Below, piece after piece: positions 32,577-42,243 of a DNA stretch of 64,000 nt. How positions within the stretch are numbered: the stretch's first letter is position 1; each line of letters begins with the position of its first letter. Below the pieces are notes generated by a model. The model was not told where the DNA came from, searched no databases, and saw nothing but the letters and a program-made list of their open reading frames with translations. This stretch comes from Lineus longissimus (taxonomy: Eukaryota; Nemertea; Pilidiophora; Heteronemertea; Lineidae), in contig NC_088311.1 of the NCBI RefSeq assembly GCF_910592395.1, positions 16,432,501 through 16,496,500 on the forward strand, in the 5' to 3' direction. Made by a program: the position numbers and the translations under genes.

Positions 32577-33477
32577 CCCTTGTCGGAAAGTTTATGGACA
32601 CCAGTTTTTGCACATTTTCTCAAAAACGGCTAATCCTATTGAACCCAAATTTTCACCAATGGTGGAGAATCTTCTTGGCTATCGAATGACGTGATAGTTG
32701 ATATCAGGACCAATTGCATAACAAAGTTATTACATAATTTTGAGAGGGATCTTTTTTTTACTTTTTTGTTAATCAATTTTTCAAAACCAAATTAACCTAC
32801 AGTATATATTGCACATAGCTAAGACTTTCTGTGAAAAAAATTTGGATAAATCTCATTTCGGTTTTGAGATATATCGAAATATCAAAATTTTGATATTTTG
32901 ATAATTTGATATTTTTGGGTTTTTTGCAACTGTATCATTGAGAAGTCATACCCAAATAATGATTGGCACCAATTTAGCACAGCTAGCAACTAATATTGCT
33001 GAGAAAAGGTGGATACTTGGTAGTATGAAAATTTTCATATTATAATTTCAAGATGTTCCTTTAGTTGAAAATCAGAAAAAAAATCACCATTCATTCAGGG
33101 GACATGGGTACTACTAGGATATATCGAAAAATCAGAAAAATCTCAAAATTTTCAGAATCTCAAAATTTTGATATTTTGATATATCATGAAAAGTAAATGA
33201 TATTTTCAAATACTTTCTTCACAGAAAGTCTTAGCATTGTTATCTGTATGATGCAAGATTTATACTTCGATTTAAAAAAAATCAACCAAAAAGTGAAAAA
33301 TAGATGCCTCTCAAAATTATGTAATAACTTTGTTATGCAATTGGTCCTGATATCAACTATCACGTCATTCGATAGCCAGGAAGATTCTCCACCATTGGTG
33401 AATATTTGGGTTCAATAGGATTAGCCGTTTTTGAGAAAATGTGCAAAAACTGGTGTCCATAAACTTTCCGACAAGGG
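32577..33477. mobile_element. 901-bp palindromic element in transposase exon 3
   Basis: Begins CCCTTGTCGGAAAGTTTATG and ends with the exact reverse complement. Outer arms pair over about 170 bp (32577 to about 32745 with 33310 to 33477) and further imperfect pairing continues inward. It is flanked by the direct repeat TGTACA at 32571-32576 and 33478-33483. There is no coding capacity apart from readthrough. The 6-bp duplication does not fit hAT (8), Harbinger (3) or TTAA elements; the superfamily is unassigned. Confidence 0.85.
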
Positions 33478-34043
33478 TGTACATAGGACATGCCCAATCC
33501 ATAGTTGACAAGTTTCAAAGGATTAGGAAGAATGATAAGGATGTTGTGTCCTTCTTCCAAGCAGTTGAGACTGCATACAGTACGTGTGCCACTTACATGG
33601 TTAAGAAACTTCCAATCAACAGTGTCACTTTGAAAACACTATCAGCTGTAGATCCACTCGCCCGGGGCCATTCTAATACCCTCCGCTTCATGAAGAAACT
33701 GCCAGCTCTGTTCCCTACTGTGGACATTGATGAAAACATTTTCACGCTTGAGTTGCACCAGTATCAAGTTGATTTGTCGCTACCAAATGCAGTTGATCCT
33801 GCTGGCACCGCAGTGCGTTTGGACAAGTGGTGGAGTCAGGTATTCAAATCCGAAAACTACCCTGAGCTCACAAAGGTTATGAAAGCTGTGCTTAGTATCT
33901 TCCATGGGCCGGCTGTGGAGAGTGCCTTCAACGTCATGGGTGATATCATTGACGAGCGAAAGTGCAGAACGAACATAGCCACATATGAATCAATCCAGAC
34001 AGTAAAATACAAACTCAGATCTAGTGGTAAAAGTGCTATTTAG

Positions 34044-34334
34044 TATTTTCACAGGCCTGACAAATTGCACTCTCCTGTCAATGGCCGCATTTGCAAGGGA
34101 GTCCGACATGCCTATGGGCGTTACAAGGCTGAACTGGATGGGCAAGCCAAAATGAGGAAGGCTATGCAAAAGAAGCTTGATGTCCAAAAGAAAAAAGTCC
34201 TCAGCAAGACAAAGGCCAAAATCTTGATGACAACTGCAGAAAAGGAATGCTTTCGCGGGCATGAAGCAAAGTTAAAGAGGCTTGAAAGACTTCAGAAACT
34301 GTCCCAGAAGATGACCAATGCGAAGAAAAAGTAA
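34044..34334 (+). pseudogene. In-frame continuation of the transposase past TAG
   Basis: After the TAG at 34041-34043 the same frame stays open for 96 more codons: YFHRPDKLHSPVNGRICKG, then HAYGRYKAEL and a very basic helical tail rich in Lys (KKLDVQKKKVLSKTKAK), ending NAKKK. The composition suggests a real C-terminal extension separated by one nonsense change, or a naturally short C-terminus followed by chance sequence. I favour the former since the segment is non-random. Confidence 0.5.
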
Positions 34335-35052
34335 CCATTGTTTTATTCCCCTCCCCCTTGTCCTTTGTCTACTCTTACTGTGGGATGACCTCACTATAGT
34401 TGAATCCAGTCAGTTAAGTTTTTCCAATCCTGCTGTGTTATTTGGTCATTGTGTTAGCCAAGGAAGTGTGCACTAACTTCCTCTTGTCCCTCCAGTCCTG
34501 CCTCAACATGTAGGCTACTGGCAGTGGTATATGTGGGGACAGATCAGGGTAGGGTATACAGCTGATTTGGTCTTGGAGGTATTTCAATTAACAAATTATT
34601 TGTTAATAATACCTCCCTGTTTTTGTTGTATCTTGTAGGAATTATAGGTTGTATGTAATTCTGATGTCTGAGTTTGAATAAATGTTGGTTTAAGTGAAAT
34701 GTCATCTTGTCACTTTTAGTATTTTTTACATGCAAAGGCCCTAAACTTCCTTATGATTCAATTACTTCTGCTGGAATATAATACTTCAAATGACTCCATA
34801 GACAATTGAAAATTAATTAAATCTGGCAGAACAGTAGGAGCCTAACCCAAGAAGCCTATGACCTCAGATGCCTGGAAATGGCGTCTTTTATCCTCCACTT
34901 TAAAAAAAAATCGATGCGAGGGGGAGACCCCCTCGCGCACCCCCGTATCGGGCCTACGGCCCTCCCTCGGGCCTGTCGGCCCTCACGTTACTAACCAAAA
35001 AATAGTCAAAAATAGTTTCTTTCTTTTTTTTTTCAAGTCACTCTCATGCCTG
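34335..35052 (+). other. Transposon 3' untranslated region with GC-rich block
   Basis: Non-coding sequence between the transposase end and the right TIR. Positions 34914-34985 are a GC-rich block (gaggggga, ccccctcgcgcaccccc, tcgggcctacggccct) with several short inverted repeats such as GGGGG/CCCCC and GGGCC/GGCCC. Such subterminal structure often marks transposase or processing regions, but no function can be assigned. Confidence 0.5.
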
Positions 35053-35177
35053 TGACATGAACTGAGTATTTCTCTGGCTAATTGTTTGTTATAGTGTCAC
35101 ACCTCAGTGATGTGGAGATAAACGATCACGCCAACTAGGCCACTGTAACTGGTAAATTCCTCATTTTCGGCAATGGC

Positions 35178-35340
35178 CTTTAAGCCTTCAATAATCCGTT
35201 CTGGCAAACAGCCATATTTTTGTATTCTTACAAATCAAAACATGTAAATAGGTGCTTCCACGAAATCAGACACTTCTACCAAAAAAGGTTTTGAGAAAAA
35301 GCAACTTTTAGGAACACAAATTAATGATATTTCTGTTAAA
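35178..35340 (+). repeat. Second copy of the Helentron 3' segment
   Basis: Matches 19112-19203 and then, after about ten bases, 20855-20900. It lacks the AGGTGAGC-family element and so represents the uninterrupted sequence. It starts inside the last RPA codons (ttaagccttcaataatccg), so it is a 3' fragment or part of a non-autonomous Helentron derivative. Confidence 0.8.
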
Positions 35341-35523
35341 ATCGAGTGGCCAAATCTGCAACGCCATTTTTATTCATCCTCCGATTTTTATTTCGTTTAC
35401 AGCAAAAGAAAGCATGTGTTGTAACCTAATCAAATATGGCATTATCTCAATTTTCAAAATTTCCAACAAGTGTCTCATTTTGTGGGAGCACCTCACATTT
35501 GTTCACCCCAGTTCTTTGTTTCC

Positions 35524-36110
35524 ATTGATCACCTGCTGCTCACCATACTCCTACTTACAGGGTGAATAATTTCTCTGTATTCATTGATCACCTGCTGCTC
35601 ACCCTACTCCTACTTACAGGGTGAATAATTTCTCTGTATTCATTGATCACCTGCTGCTCACCCTACTCCTACTTACAGGGTGAATAATTTCTCTGTATTC
35701 ATTGATCACCTGCTGCTCACCCTACTCCTACTTACAGGGTGAATAATTTCTTTGTTTCCATTCATCACCTGCTGCTCACCCTACTCCTACTTACAGGGTG
35801 AATAATTTCTCTGTATTCATTGATCACCTGCTGCTCACCCTACTCCTACTTACAGGGTGAATAATTTCTTTGTTTCCATTCATCACCTGCTGCTCACCCT
35901 ACTCCTACTTACAGGGTGAATAATTTCTCTGCATTCATTGATCACCTGCTGCTCACCCTACTCCTACTTACAGGGTGAATAATTCTCTGTTTTCATTCAT
36001 CACCTGCTGCTCACCCTACTCCTACTTACAGGGTGAATAATTTTGTTTGTTTTCATTCATCACCTGCTGCTCACCCTACTCCTACTTACAGGGTTGATAA
36101 TTTCTTTGTT
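35524..36110. repeat. 59-bp minisatellite, about 10 units
   Basis: Units begin cattgatcacctgctgctca or cattcatcacctgctgctca at 35527, 35586, 35645, 35704, 35763, 35822, 35881, 35940 and twice more. Each unit contains TCACCCT and AGGGTGA separated by 12 nt (a 7-bp hairpin), an E-box-like CACCTG and an acceptor-like cttacag. Variation is small (tctctgtatt versus tctttgtttc), so the array is young. Confidence 0.93.
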
Positions 36111-36355
36111 TTTGTTCATTAGTAATTTCATGTGATCTACTATGTAATTTATGAAAAATCAAAACTATGTACAGTTTACACTCTTAATTCCAATCACCTG
36201 CTGGACAGGACGCTAATTTTATATCAACAATAAACGTTACATTTTTTAAATTTTAGTTCATGTTATCATTCTCAATGCTATTTCAATTTCATCTCAAACA
36301 TGTCTTTTTACAGACCCACCCCTTACACAGACAATGGGTAACATCAAGTCTTCTG

Positions 36356-36506
36356 TTTTCAAAGTGTTGGAGAAAGTGTTTTAGGCCTACCTCAGTAGCT
36401 GAACTGATAAAACACTGTCCAAGATCAGCAAAGCAGCAACTGAGAATGGTGTCAACAATGTTTTTAACAGAAACAAGCCTCAAACACTTTCCCCAACACT
36501 TTCAAA
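36356..36506. mobile_element. Small inverted-repeat element
   Basis: ttttcaaagtgttggagaaag at 36356 pairs over about 30 bp with ccaacactttcaaa ending at 36506, with only a few mismatches and a loop of about 90 bp. The loop contains agtagctgaactgataaaacactg, which faintly resembles a tRNA A box, but no B box is convincing. Confidence 0.5.
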
Positions 36507-36703
36507 CCCAAGACTTTACCTCACCCAGTGAGTGATGCACTCTGAACTATACTTACCAAGAACTGTCTCCACCCTCATTCTCTGGCTAGGATAATGTAAT
36601 CCATACAACAGTTTACTATCGCTAGGATAACCAATGCTCCCTCCATCCAATACTCAGGGGCCCATTTAATTTGCTGTTAAGCAGATTTCTCAATCTAGTT
36701 CTT

Positions 36704-36946
36704 CTCTTTCTTTTCCTTCAGTCCTGCCCTCAACTCTAATGCACCAGCCATATCTTAACAAAGCACCATGCCATCTCATGGTAAAAGAAGACCACAACGT
36801 GACCGCTACACGTCACCAACAATCGTCGCAGAGACGCCACAACCCAACCTCCACACCGTCCTGCCCCATCAACCCCAACATACTATAACGAAGACAACTT
36901 CCAAGTGCAAACAAACATTGGTAGTATGGATAAACTGTGTGAACAA
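36704..36946 (+). pseudogene. Truncated duplicate of the Helitron replicase start
   Basis: Matches 37506-37748: the same ccttcagtcctgccctcaac leader, the same ATG (36768) and MPSHGKRRPQRDRY start, with three point or indel differences that break the frame. After the codons for MDKLCE it jumps to the sequence shared with 4478-5033. The two copies are arranged in tandem with a period of about 802 bp. Confidence 0.8.
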
Positions 36947-37495
36947 TTTCAAAACCAAGTCCAAATAAACGCCCAGCACTCACTCTTCCGCCAACAACGT
37001 CATCCCCCAAAAAAAGTCCCTCTTCAACTGAAAGCGTCGACACCATCAAAAGTTACTGTCGAGTCATCCACTAAAGAGAAACCCCTCCTGCCACTGACAA
37101 CCTATTCGATGACGCCTTGGATGATTCAACGCTGTCACAGATCAGCATGGACAGCTCAGAAACAGATTTTCCCCTAACAGCCACACAACCCGAAGATGAC
37201 TCGGCTGATGATGATAAGACAAAGTTAAAATCCCTCTTGGAGTAGAAAGCAAGGGTGTACATTGATTGCACCCCAACAGTGTTACTCTGAACACTTACTG
37301 ACTGCTGCTGATTAAATACTGCTGATTATATTGCCAGTGCTTCATGTTAACAGGTCGTCACTGTGCCAACAACAATCCTCCTGGACTTTTAACCTTTCGT
37401 ACTAGGCTTACCTTCTCCACGACCCATCTGCTGTACAGACAATCACTATTTTGTATAAAAATAGGTAAACAAACATTGTTTTAGTCAACATAATT
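36947..37495 (+). pseudogene. Copy of the ORF1-like C-terminus
   Basis: Matches 4478-5033, including the coding end (LFDDALDDSTLSQISMDSSE and KSLLE in the other copy) and the downstream trailer. An extra or missing base near 37005 and 37083 shifts the frame relative to 4250-4777, so this copy is broken. Confidence 0.8.
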
Positions 37496-39508
37496 AGTAT
37501 TTCTTCTCTTCCTTTTCCTTCAGTCCTGCCCTCAACTCTAATGCACCAGCCATATCTTAACAAAGCACAATGCCATCTCATGGTAAAAGAAGACCACAAC
37601 GTGACCGCTACACGTCACCAACAAAACGTCGCAGAGACGCCACAACCCAACCTCCACATCGTCCTGCCAAATCAACCCCAACATACTATAACGAAGACAA
37701 CTTCCAAGTGCAAACAAACATTGGTAGTATGGATAAACTGTGTGAACATTGTGGTGCGCACAAATTCAAAGGCGAAACACCAGGCTTCTGCTGTGGTAAT
37801 GGTAAAGTCAAGTTAACCTGTCCCCCTCCACCGCCACCTTATCTCCATTCTTTAGTGACACAGAACAATATAGACTCGGAACATTTTCTAAAAAACATCC
37901 GACAATACAACAACGCCTTTCAAATGACATCAATCGGATGTAACCAAGTACATCTTCGTGGTTGGAATCCAACATTCACTATTCAAGGGCAAATGTATCA
38001 TCGCATTGGGAACCTCCTGCCACCAGAAAATAAATCGCCCGCATTTTTACAACTATACTTCATCCAGAACAGAGCAGACGAAGTTACCAACCGCCTGGCC
38101 AGCAACAACAGAGGTACACTACGCCCACTAATAATCCAAGGTTTAACTGACATGCTCCATTAAACACAATACTTATGTTGAGCGCCTTAAGACAATGGCA
38201 GACCTTATCAGACAGTCGCCAGCACAAGAAATGCGAGTAGTCATTAATGAAGACAAACGCCCAGAACAGCAACACCCTCGACGGTACAACGCACCAACCA
38301 GTAACGAAGTTGGTATATTAATGCCGAATGAACCAGCTGCCACCCGTGACATCATTCTACACCCACGTAATGGACACCTCTACCGTATTTCCGAACTGCA
38401 CAGATTGTACGACCCCTTGCAGTATCCTCTCCTCTTCCCCTATGGGACAGATGGATATAACATCTACCTCAACACCCAAGGCAAAAAAATCACTCAGAAA
38501 CAGTATTATGCATATAACATGCAAACACGACCAAACAATTACACCCTGTTTGGTCGAGATCTCTACCAACAGTATTTGGTTTACATGTACTGTAAAGTCG
38601 AGACAGAGCGTTTGCACTACATCCGTCGAGAGCAGAAAGCCTTACGAGCTGATAGCTACAGTGAACTCCGTGATTCCATTCTACGTCAAGATGCCGATCC
38701 GTCCAGTATTGGCCAACGCATTGTTCTCCCATCGTCCTACACAGGTGGACCAAGATATATGCATGAACGACAGCAGGATGCCATCACGTATGTCCGCCTC
38801 TTTGGCAAACCCTCCTTATTTATAACCACTACCACAAACCCAAAGTGGCCAGCAATCATCGAGAACCTCCATCCAAACCAGACCGCTCCAGATAGACCAG
38901 ATATAGTTGTACGGGTTTTTCACCAGAAGCTCAAATCACTTATGACGCTCATAAAAAAAGGCGCATTCGGATGTCTCCAGGCGTGGCTGTATGCTGTGGA
39001 GTACCAAAAACGTGGCCTCCCCCATGCACACATCTTAGTCTGGCTTACCCCTGCAAGTAGAATCACCCCTGACCGCATAGACCTCATCATCTCGGTAGAA
39101 ATACCGAACCCAACAACAGAACCCATACTCCACAAAATTGTGAAGCAGAATATGATCCACGGCCCATGCGGACCATTCAACCCCCGCAGCCCTTGCATGC
39201 AAGATAACAACTGCACGAAATCTTTCCCTAAAGATTTGCGTCAGGAAACAGAACAAGGCACTGACGGTTACCCCAAATACCACAGAAGATCACCAGATGA
39301 TGGAGGCCATACAGCAACGATCACCAAGTACCACAATGGCCAACCACATGAAGACACAATAGACAACAGATGGGTAGTACCATTTAACCCTTGGCTACTG
39401 CGACAGATGAATTCCCACACCAACGTTGAAATCTGTAGCTCCATTAAGAGCATTAAGTATGTTCTTAAATACGTTCACAAAGGCAGCGACCCAGAAGTAT
39501 TAGGGTAG

Positions 39509-42243
39509 CAGGAAGGGTTGGGCGTTTGTGGTTTCTGAGTCTGAGGGGGTTGGTGTCTGTTGACTGTGCTTTAAGAGAGACTAGGCATGGCGCCAGTCTC
39601 TCTTAAAGCACAGTCAACAGGCATTTGGTCTCAGTATTTGGGTTTTGATTGCCATGACTGTACCCCTGTAAAAGTCAGAGGAGGAGAAGTTTGGAATGAT
39701 GAAAGCATTGAAGAAGAAGAAATGTTATTATATATTGAGGAAAGCAAAATTTATTATGAGACTAGAAGGCAGTGTCCTGACTTGATTATTTTGAAAATGG
39801 CAGTCTGAACACATTAAAAGGTGGAACATGGCATTTTATCGACTTTGAAGTGTTCCGCAGTTAAAGGGAGACTATAGGCAGCAGCTAGGTAGGCGAGATA
39901 AAGTCATACAAATTTGCCAATAGGGGTCAGTCATATCTCTAGGCATGGCGCCAGTCTCTCTTAAAGCACAGTCAACAGGCATTTGGTCTTAGTATTTGGG
40001 TACAGAATCAAGGCAGCTCAGAGAGCAATGATTGAACGATGCTGTGGACAAGTCCAAGGATACTGCATCAGTCACGACCAACTTCTCATCAGAAAGCGTC
40101 ACCACCAGCATATTCAATGTTCAGTTCCAACCTGTACCAGCCCAATGCACGCCTGTCATGGTCAGCAGTGGTCAGCTTAGCGCGATATGGAACATTCTTC
40201 CGAAACTCAAGCGAGGGAAGTCTGCTCATTAGCCTATCTCGCGCACTGCTCCTTCTTGTCAAACATCGTAGTGAAATCGTGGTACAGTGGGGCGTCCTCG
40301 AGGATTGCAGCTGGTTGGACAGACGTGAGGTGGAATGTGGGCGGCTGCACTTCTTCGTTGATGTGCGATGGCAGATAGCACAGTTGTTGCGTTGCATGAC
40401 AGCTGAAAGTGAATGTGATATCATAGAACTGAGGCGTTTGCAATGAGACTATAGGTGAAGTAGAAGCAAGGAGTGAAATGGGCCATCTTCCAGTGACTAA
40501 TATACAGAGTAAGGGCACTGGGTGTTGTTAGATTCAGCATTGAATGTATTCCTCGTACAAGCGTGAATAGTGTGGACATACAGTGAGAGGTGAGAGACCC
40601 CTATTGACTACTTCTTGTAACTTTATCTTGGATATTATATTAGTATTGAAATTCTAGCCATGGATTATGAAGAAATTGAAGTTGTAGGCATGGAATATGA
40701 AAAATTATTCAACGTTGAAAGACATTATTCTATGAGGCTTTGCCGTGATCGCAAAGGACGCGACGCGATTGGTTCACATGCTAATGAGGTATGATAATGA
40801 TAATTACCTCTATAATGCTACTTGGATAGCGACTGTGTCGTTGATTGCAACAGTGGTCTATGTCAATGTGTGCCTGTAATGTCAATGAAGTATGATGAGG
40901 TGATGACGATAGTGCAATTGACTAGGTGGCGCATTTTAGAATCAGCAGTGAGCACTGTGTGTAACATGGTGGAGGCAGCGGAGATAATAACTGTGTCGAA
41001 AGTATTGTTATAGGGCCTTCCCTAGGCCCATGGGGTTAAATTTACAATCCACGATTGAAAAGATGTAGTTTGATCGCATTCAACTATAAATCCATTGAAC
41101 AGTTGTGTTCCTTGGCTTTAGTCAACCGATGACCTTTTGTTGGGCCATGATCGGGGATTGTAAACTGTAAATGTATTATGGACTGGGAGACGGGGGAAAC
41201 ACAAGTGAAATAGACCAAAACAAGTGATTTTGGGGCTTTGGTTTAGACGCATGCCCCACATGCGCCATGCGGGATTATGCGGGATTATACGGTTCATGTG
41301 AACTTGTTGACATCTACATGATCTAGTGCCGTTATTGGTCATGGTACATGGTAGGCCTAATCATCATGGCAATATGTTTCAGGAAAAGCTCGGAGTAAAA
41401 TGAACTGCCGATGAATAATGATGTTGTTCATGTTTACCATGTTTACTATACATAGCCATAGGGTATGCACTGGCCAGTGCACTTTCTGCACGTCGTCATG
41501 GTCATGTTACATGTACGTGATACCTTGCTTGCATATTTTGTTTTTTGAATGCGCATGCTTTTTGGGCAAAATCACTTGTACCAACACTAATGAATAATGT
41601 CTTCTTATCCCTATGACTCCATACACAGTGAGGGCATTGTCCCATTCTCATCAAATGGTAACTTATTGTACCGTATTAGGGTGGAAGTTGGGGAGCAGAT
41701 ACCTACCGCTGCACGCCTGTCATAATCAGCAGTGATGAGCTTAGCGCGATATGGAACATTCTTCAGAAACTCAAGCGAGGGAAGTCTGCTCATTAGCATA
41801 TCTCGCGCACTGCTCCTTATTGTCAAACATCGTAGTGAAATCGTAATGGAAAACGTCTGGCTTTGCGCCAGACGTTGAGACTAATAAGTGAACAACTAGC
41901 AGGTAAAGAACTTCTACTTGCGCGAGACTGCTCTGATAAAATTATCATTGCAGAGACTACGGTGACGTACACATATATTTTTTACAATCAAAAATGCCCT
42001 CAAAAGACGACATGGAATGATTATTTTATTGATATTTCCTACTATATACCTTCCAATTATCACTTTATACAAATAGATCGGCGTTAGGTCGCATGCTTTT
42101 CTTTCCTGGTGACACTATAAAGCAAAATAGTTGCAACCCCGTAAATGCGCTATAAGTCCAATAATAAGTGACGGTGACCCGTTATAAATGTTTCGCCAGC
42201 TTCGCTTTTTTGCCGCTACGCGGCGCGTTGGGCCCTTGCGTCA
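39509..42243. mobile_element. 2.7-kb insertion in the Helitron Rep-helicase junction
   Basis: Rep homology stops after KGSDPEV at about 39505 and resumes at VFNLQSDRPDEIAQ from about 42245. The insert has its own repeats: 39557-39612 is a near-perfect hairpin (ctgttgactgtgctttaaga with its complement around aggcatggcgcc), whose right arm and ggcatttggtct recur at 39943-39995; a block of about 150 bp at 40126-40282 recurs at 41698-41847. No transposase or RT is recognisable, and neither clear terminal inverted repeats nor a target duplication were found. Confidence 0.7.
40660..40794 (+). other. Short ORF with donor-like end, unrecognised
   Basis: 44 codons from a well-placed ATG (gccATGG) reading MDYEEIEVVGMEYEKLFNVE and then a basic stretch, ending at GAG/gtatgataatg, which resembles a splice donor. 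It could be a first exon carried by the insertion. There is no homology that I recognise, and chance is possible. Confidence 0.25.

Larger units (their letters stand above)
22300..34043 (+). pseudogene. hAT/BED-like transposase, three exons, interrupted by two insertions
   Basis: Exon 1 is 22300-22524 (AAG/gtgagt), exon 2 is 22750-22956 (tttcag/GCA to GAG/gtgagt) and exon 3 starts at 31382 (tttcag/GCC). All introns are phase 0. A C2H2 or BED-like zinc finger spans exons 1 and 2: CTWC in exon 1 and HIMSKKHVKRW in exon 2. Exon 3 has FSMNMDEST (candidate catalytic Asp), VLLDSCNVMRGSKSG, DGDSCHHVNN and, near the end, a dimerisation-type motif MKAVLSIFHGPAVESAFNVM. A Gypsy element lies in intron 2, and a 901-bp palindrome with a TGTACA duplication cuts exon 3 at 32576; the frame is preserved across the palindrome if one TGTACA is counted. 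Two signs that it is dead as it stands: the palindrome brings in a stop at 32689, and a TAG closes the original frame at 34041-34043. Confidence 0.75.
21807..35052 (+). mobile_element. BED/hAT-like DNA transposon, about 4.2 kb without nested insertions
   Basis: Terminal inverted repeats CAGGCATGAGAGT (21807-21819) and ACTCTCATGCCTG (35040-35052) are perfect over 13 bp and are flanked by a direct repeat TGACAT (21801-21806 and 35053-35058). Between them lies a three-exon transposase. Removing the Gypsy element with one CATG, and the palindromic element with one TGTACA, leaves roughly 4.2 kb. The 6-bp flank repeat is shorter than the 8 bp usual for hAT elements, so the superfamily label comes from the protein and is provisional. 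Confidence 0.75.

Noticed and set aside
35524-36110. CRISPR-like array of 59-bp repeats
   Set aside because: The units are contiguous with no unique spacers and the genome is animal; this is a minisatellite.
40089-40424. Minus-strand ORF with MSRLPSLEFRKNVPYRAKL, similar at 41611-41826
   Set aside because: The similarity comes from a 150-bp direct repeat; the frames differ around it and no family is recognised.
39509-42243. The insertion as a GT-AG intron of the Helitron
   Set aside because: The possible GT and AG sites do not restore the reading frame of the Rep-helicase junction, and the block has its own repeats.
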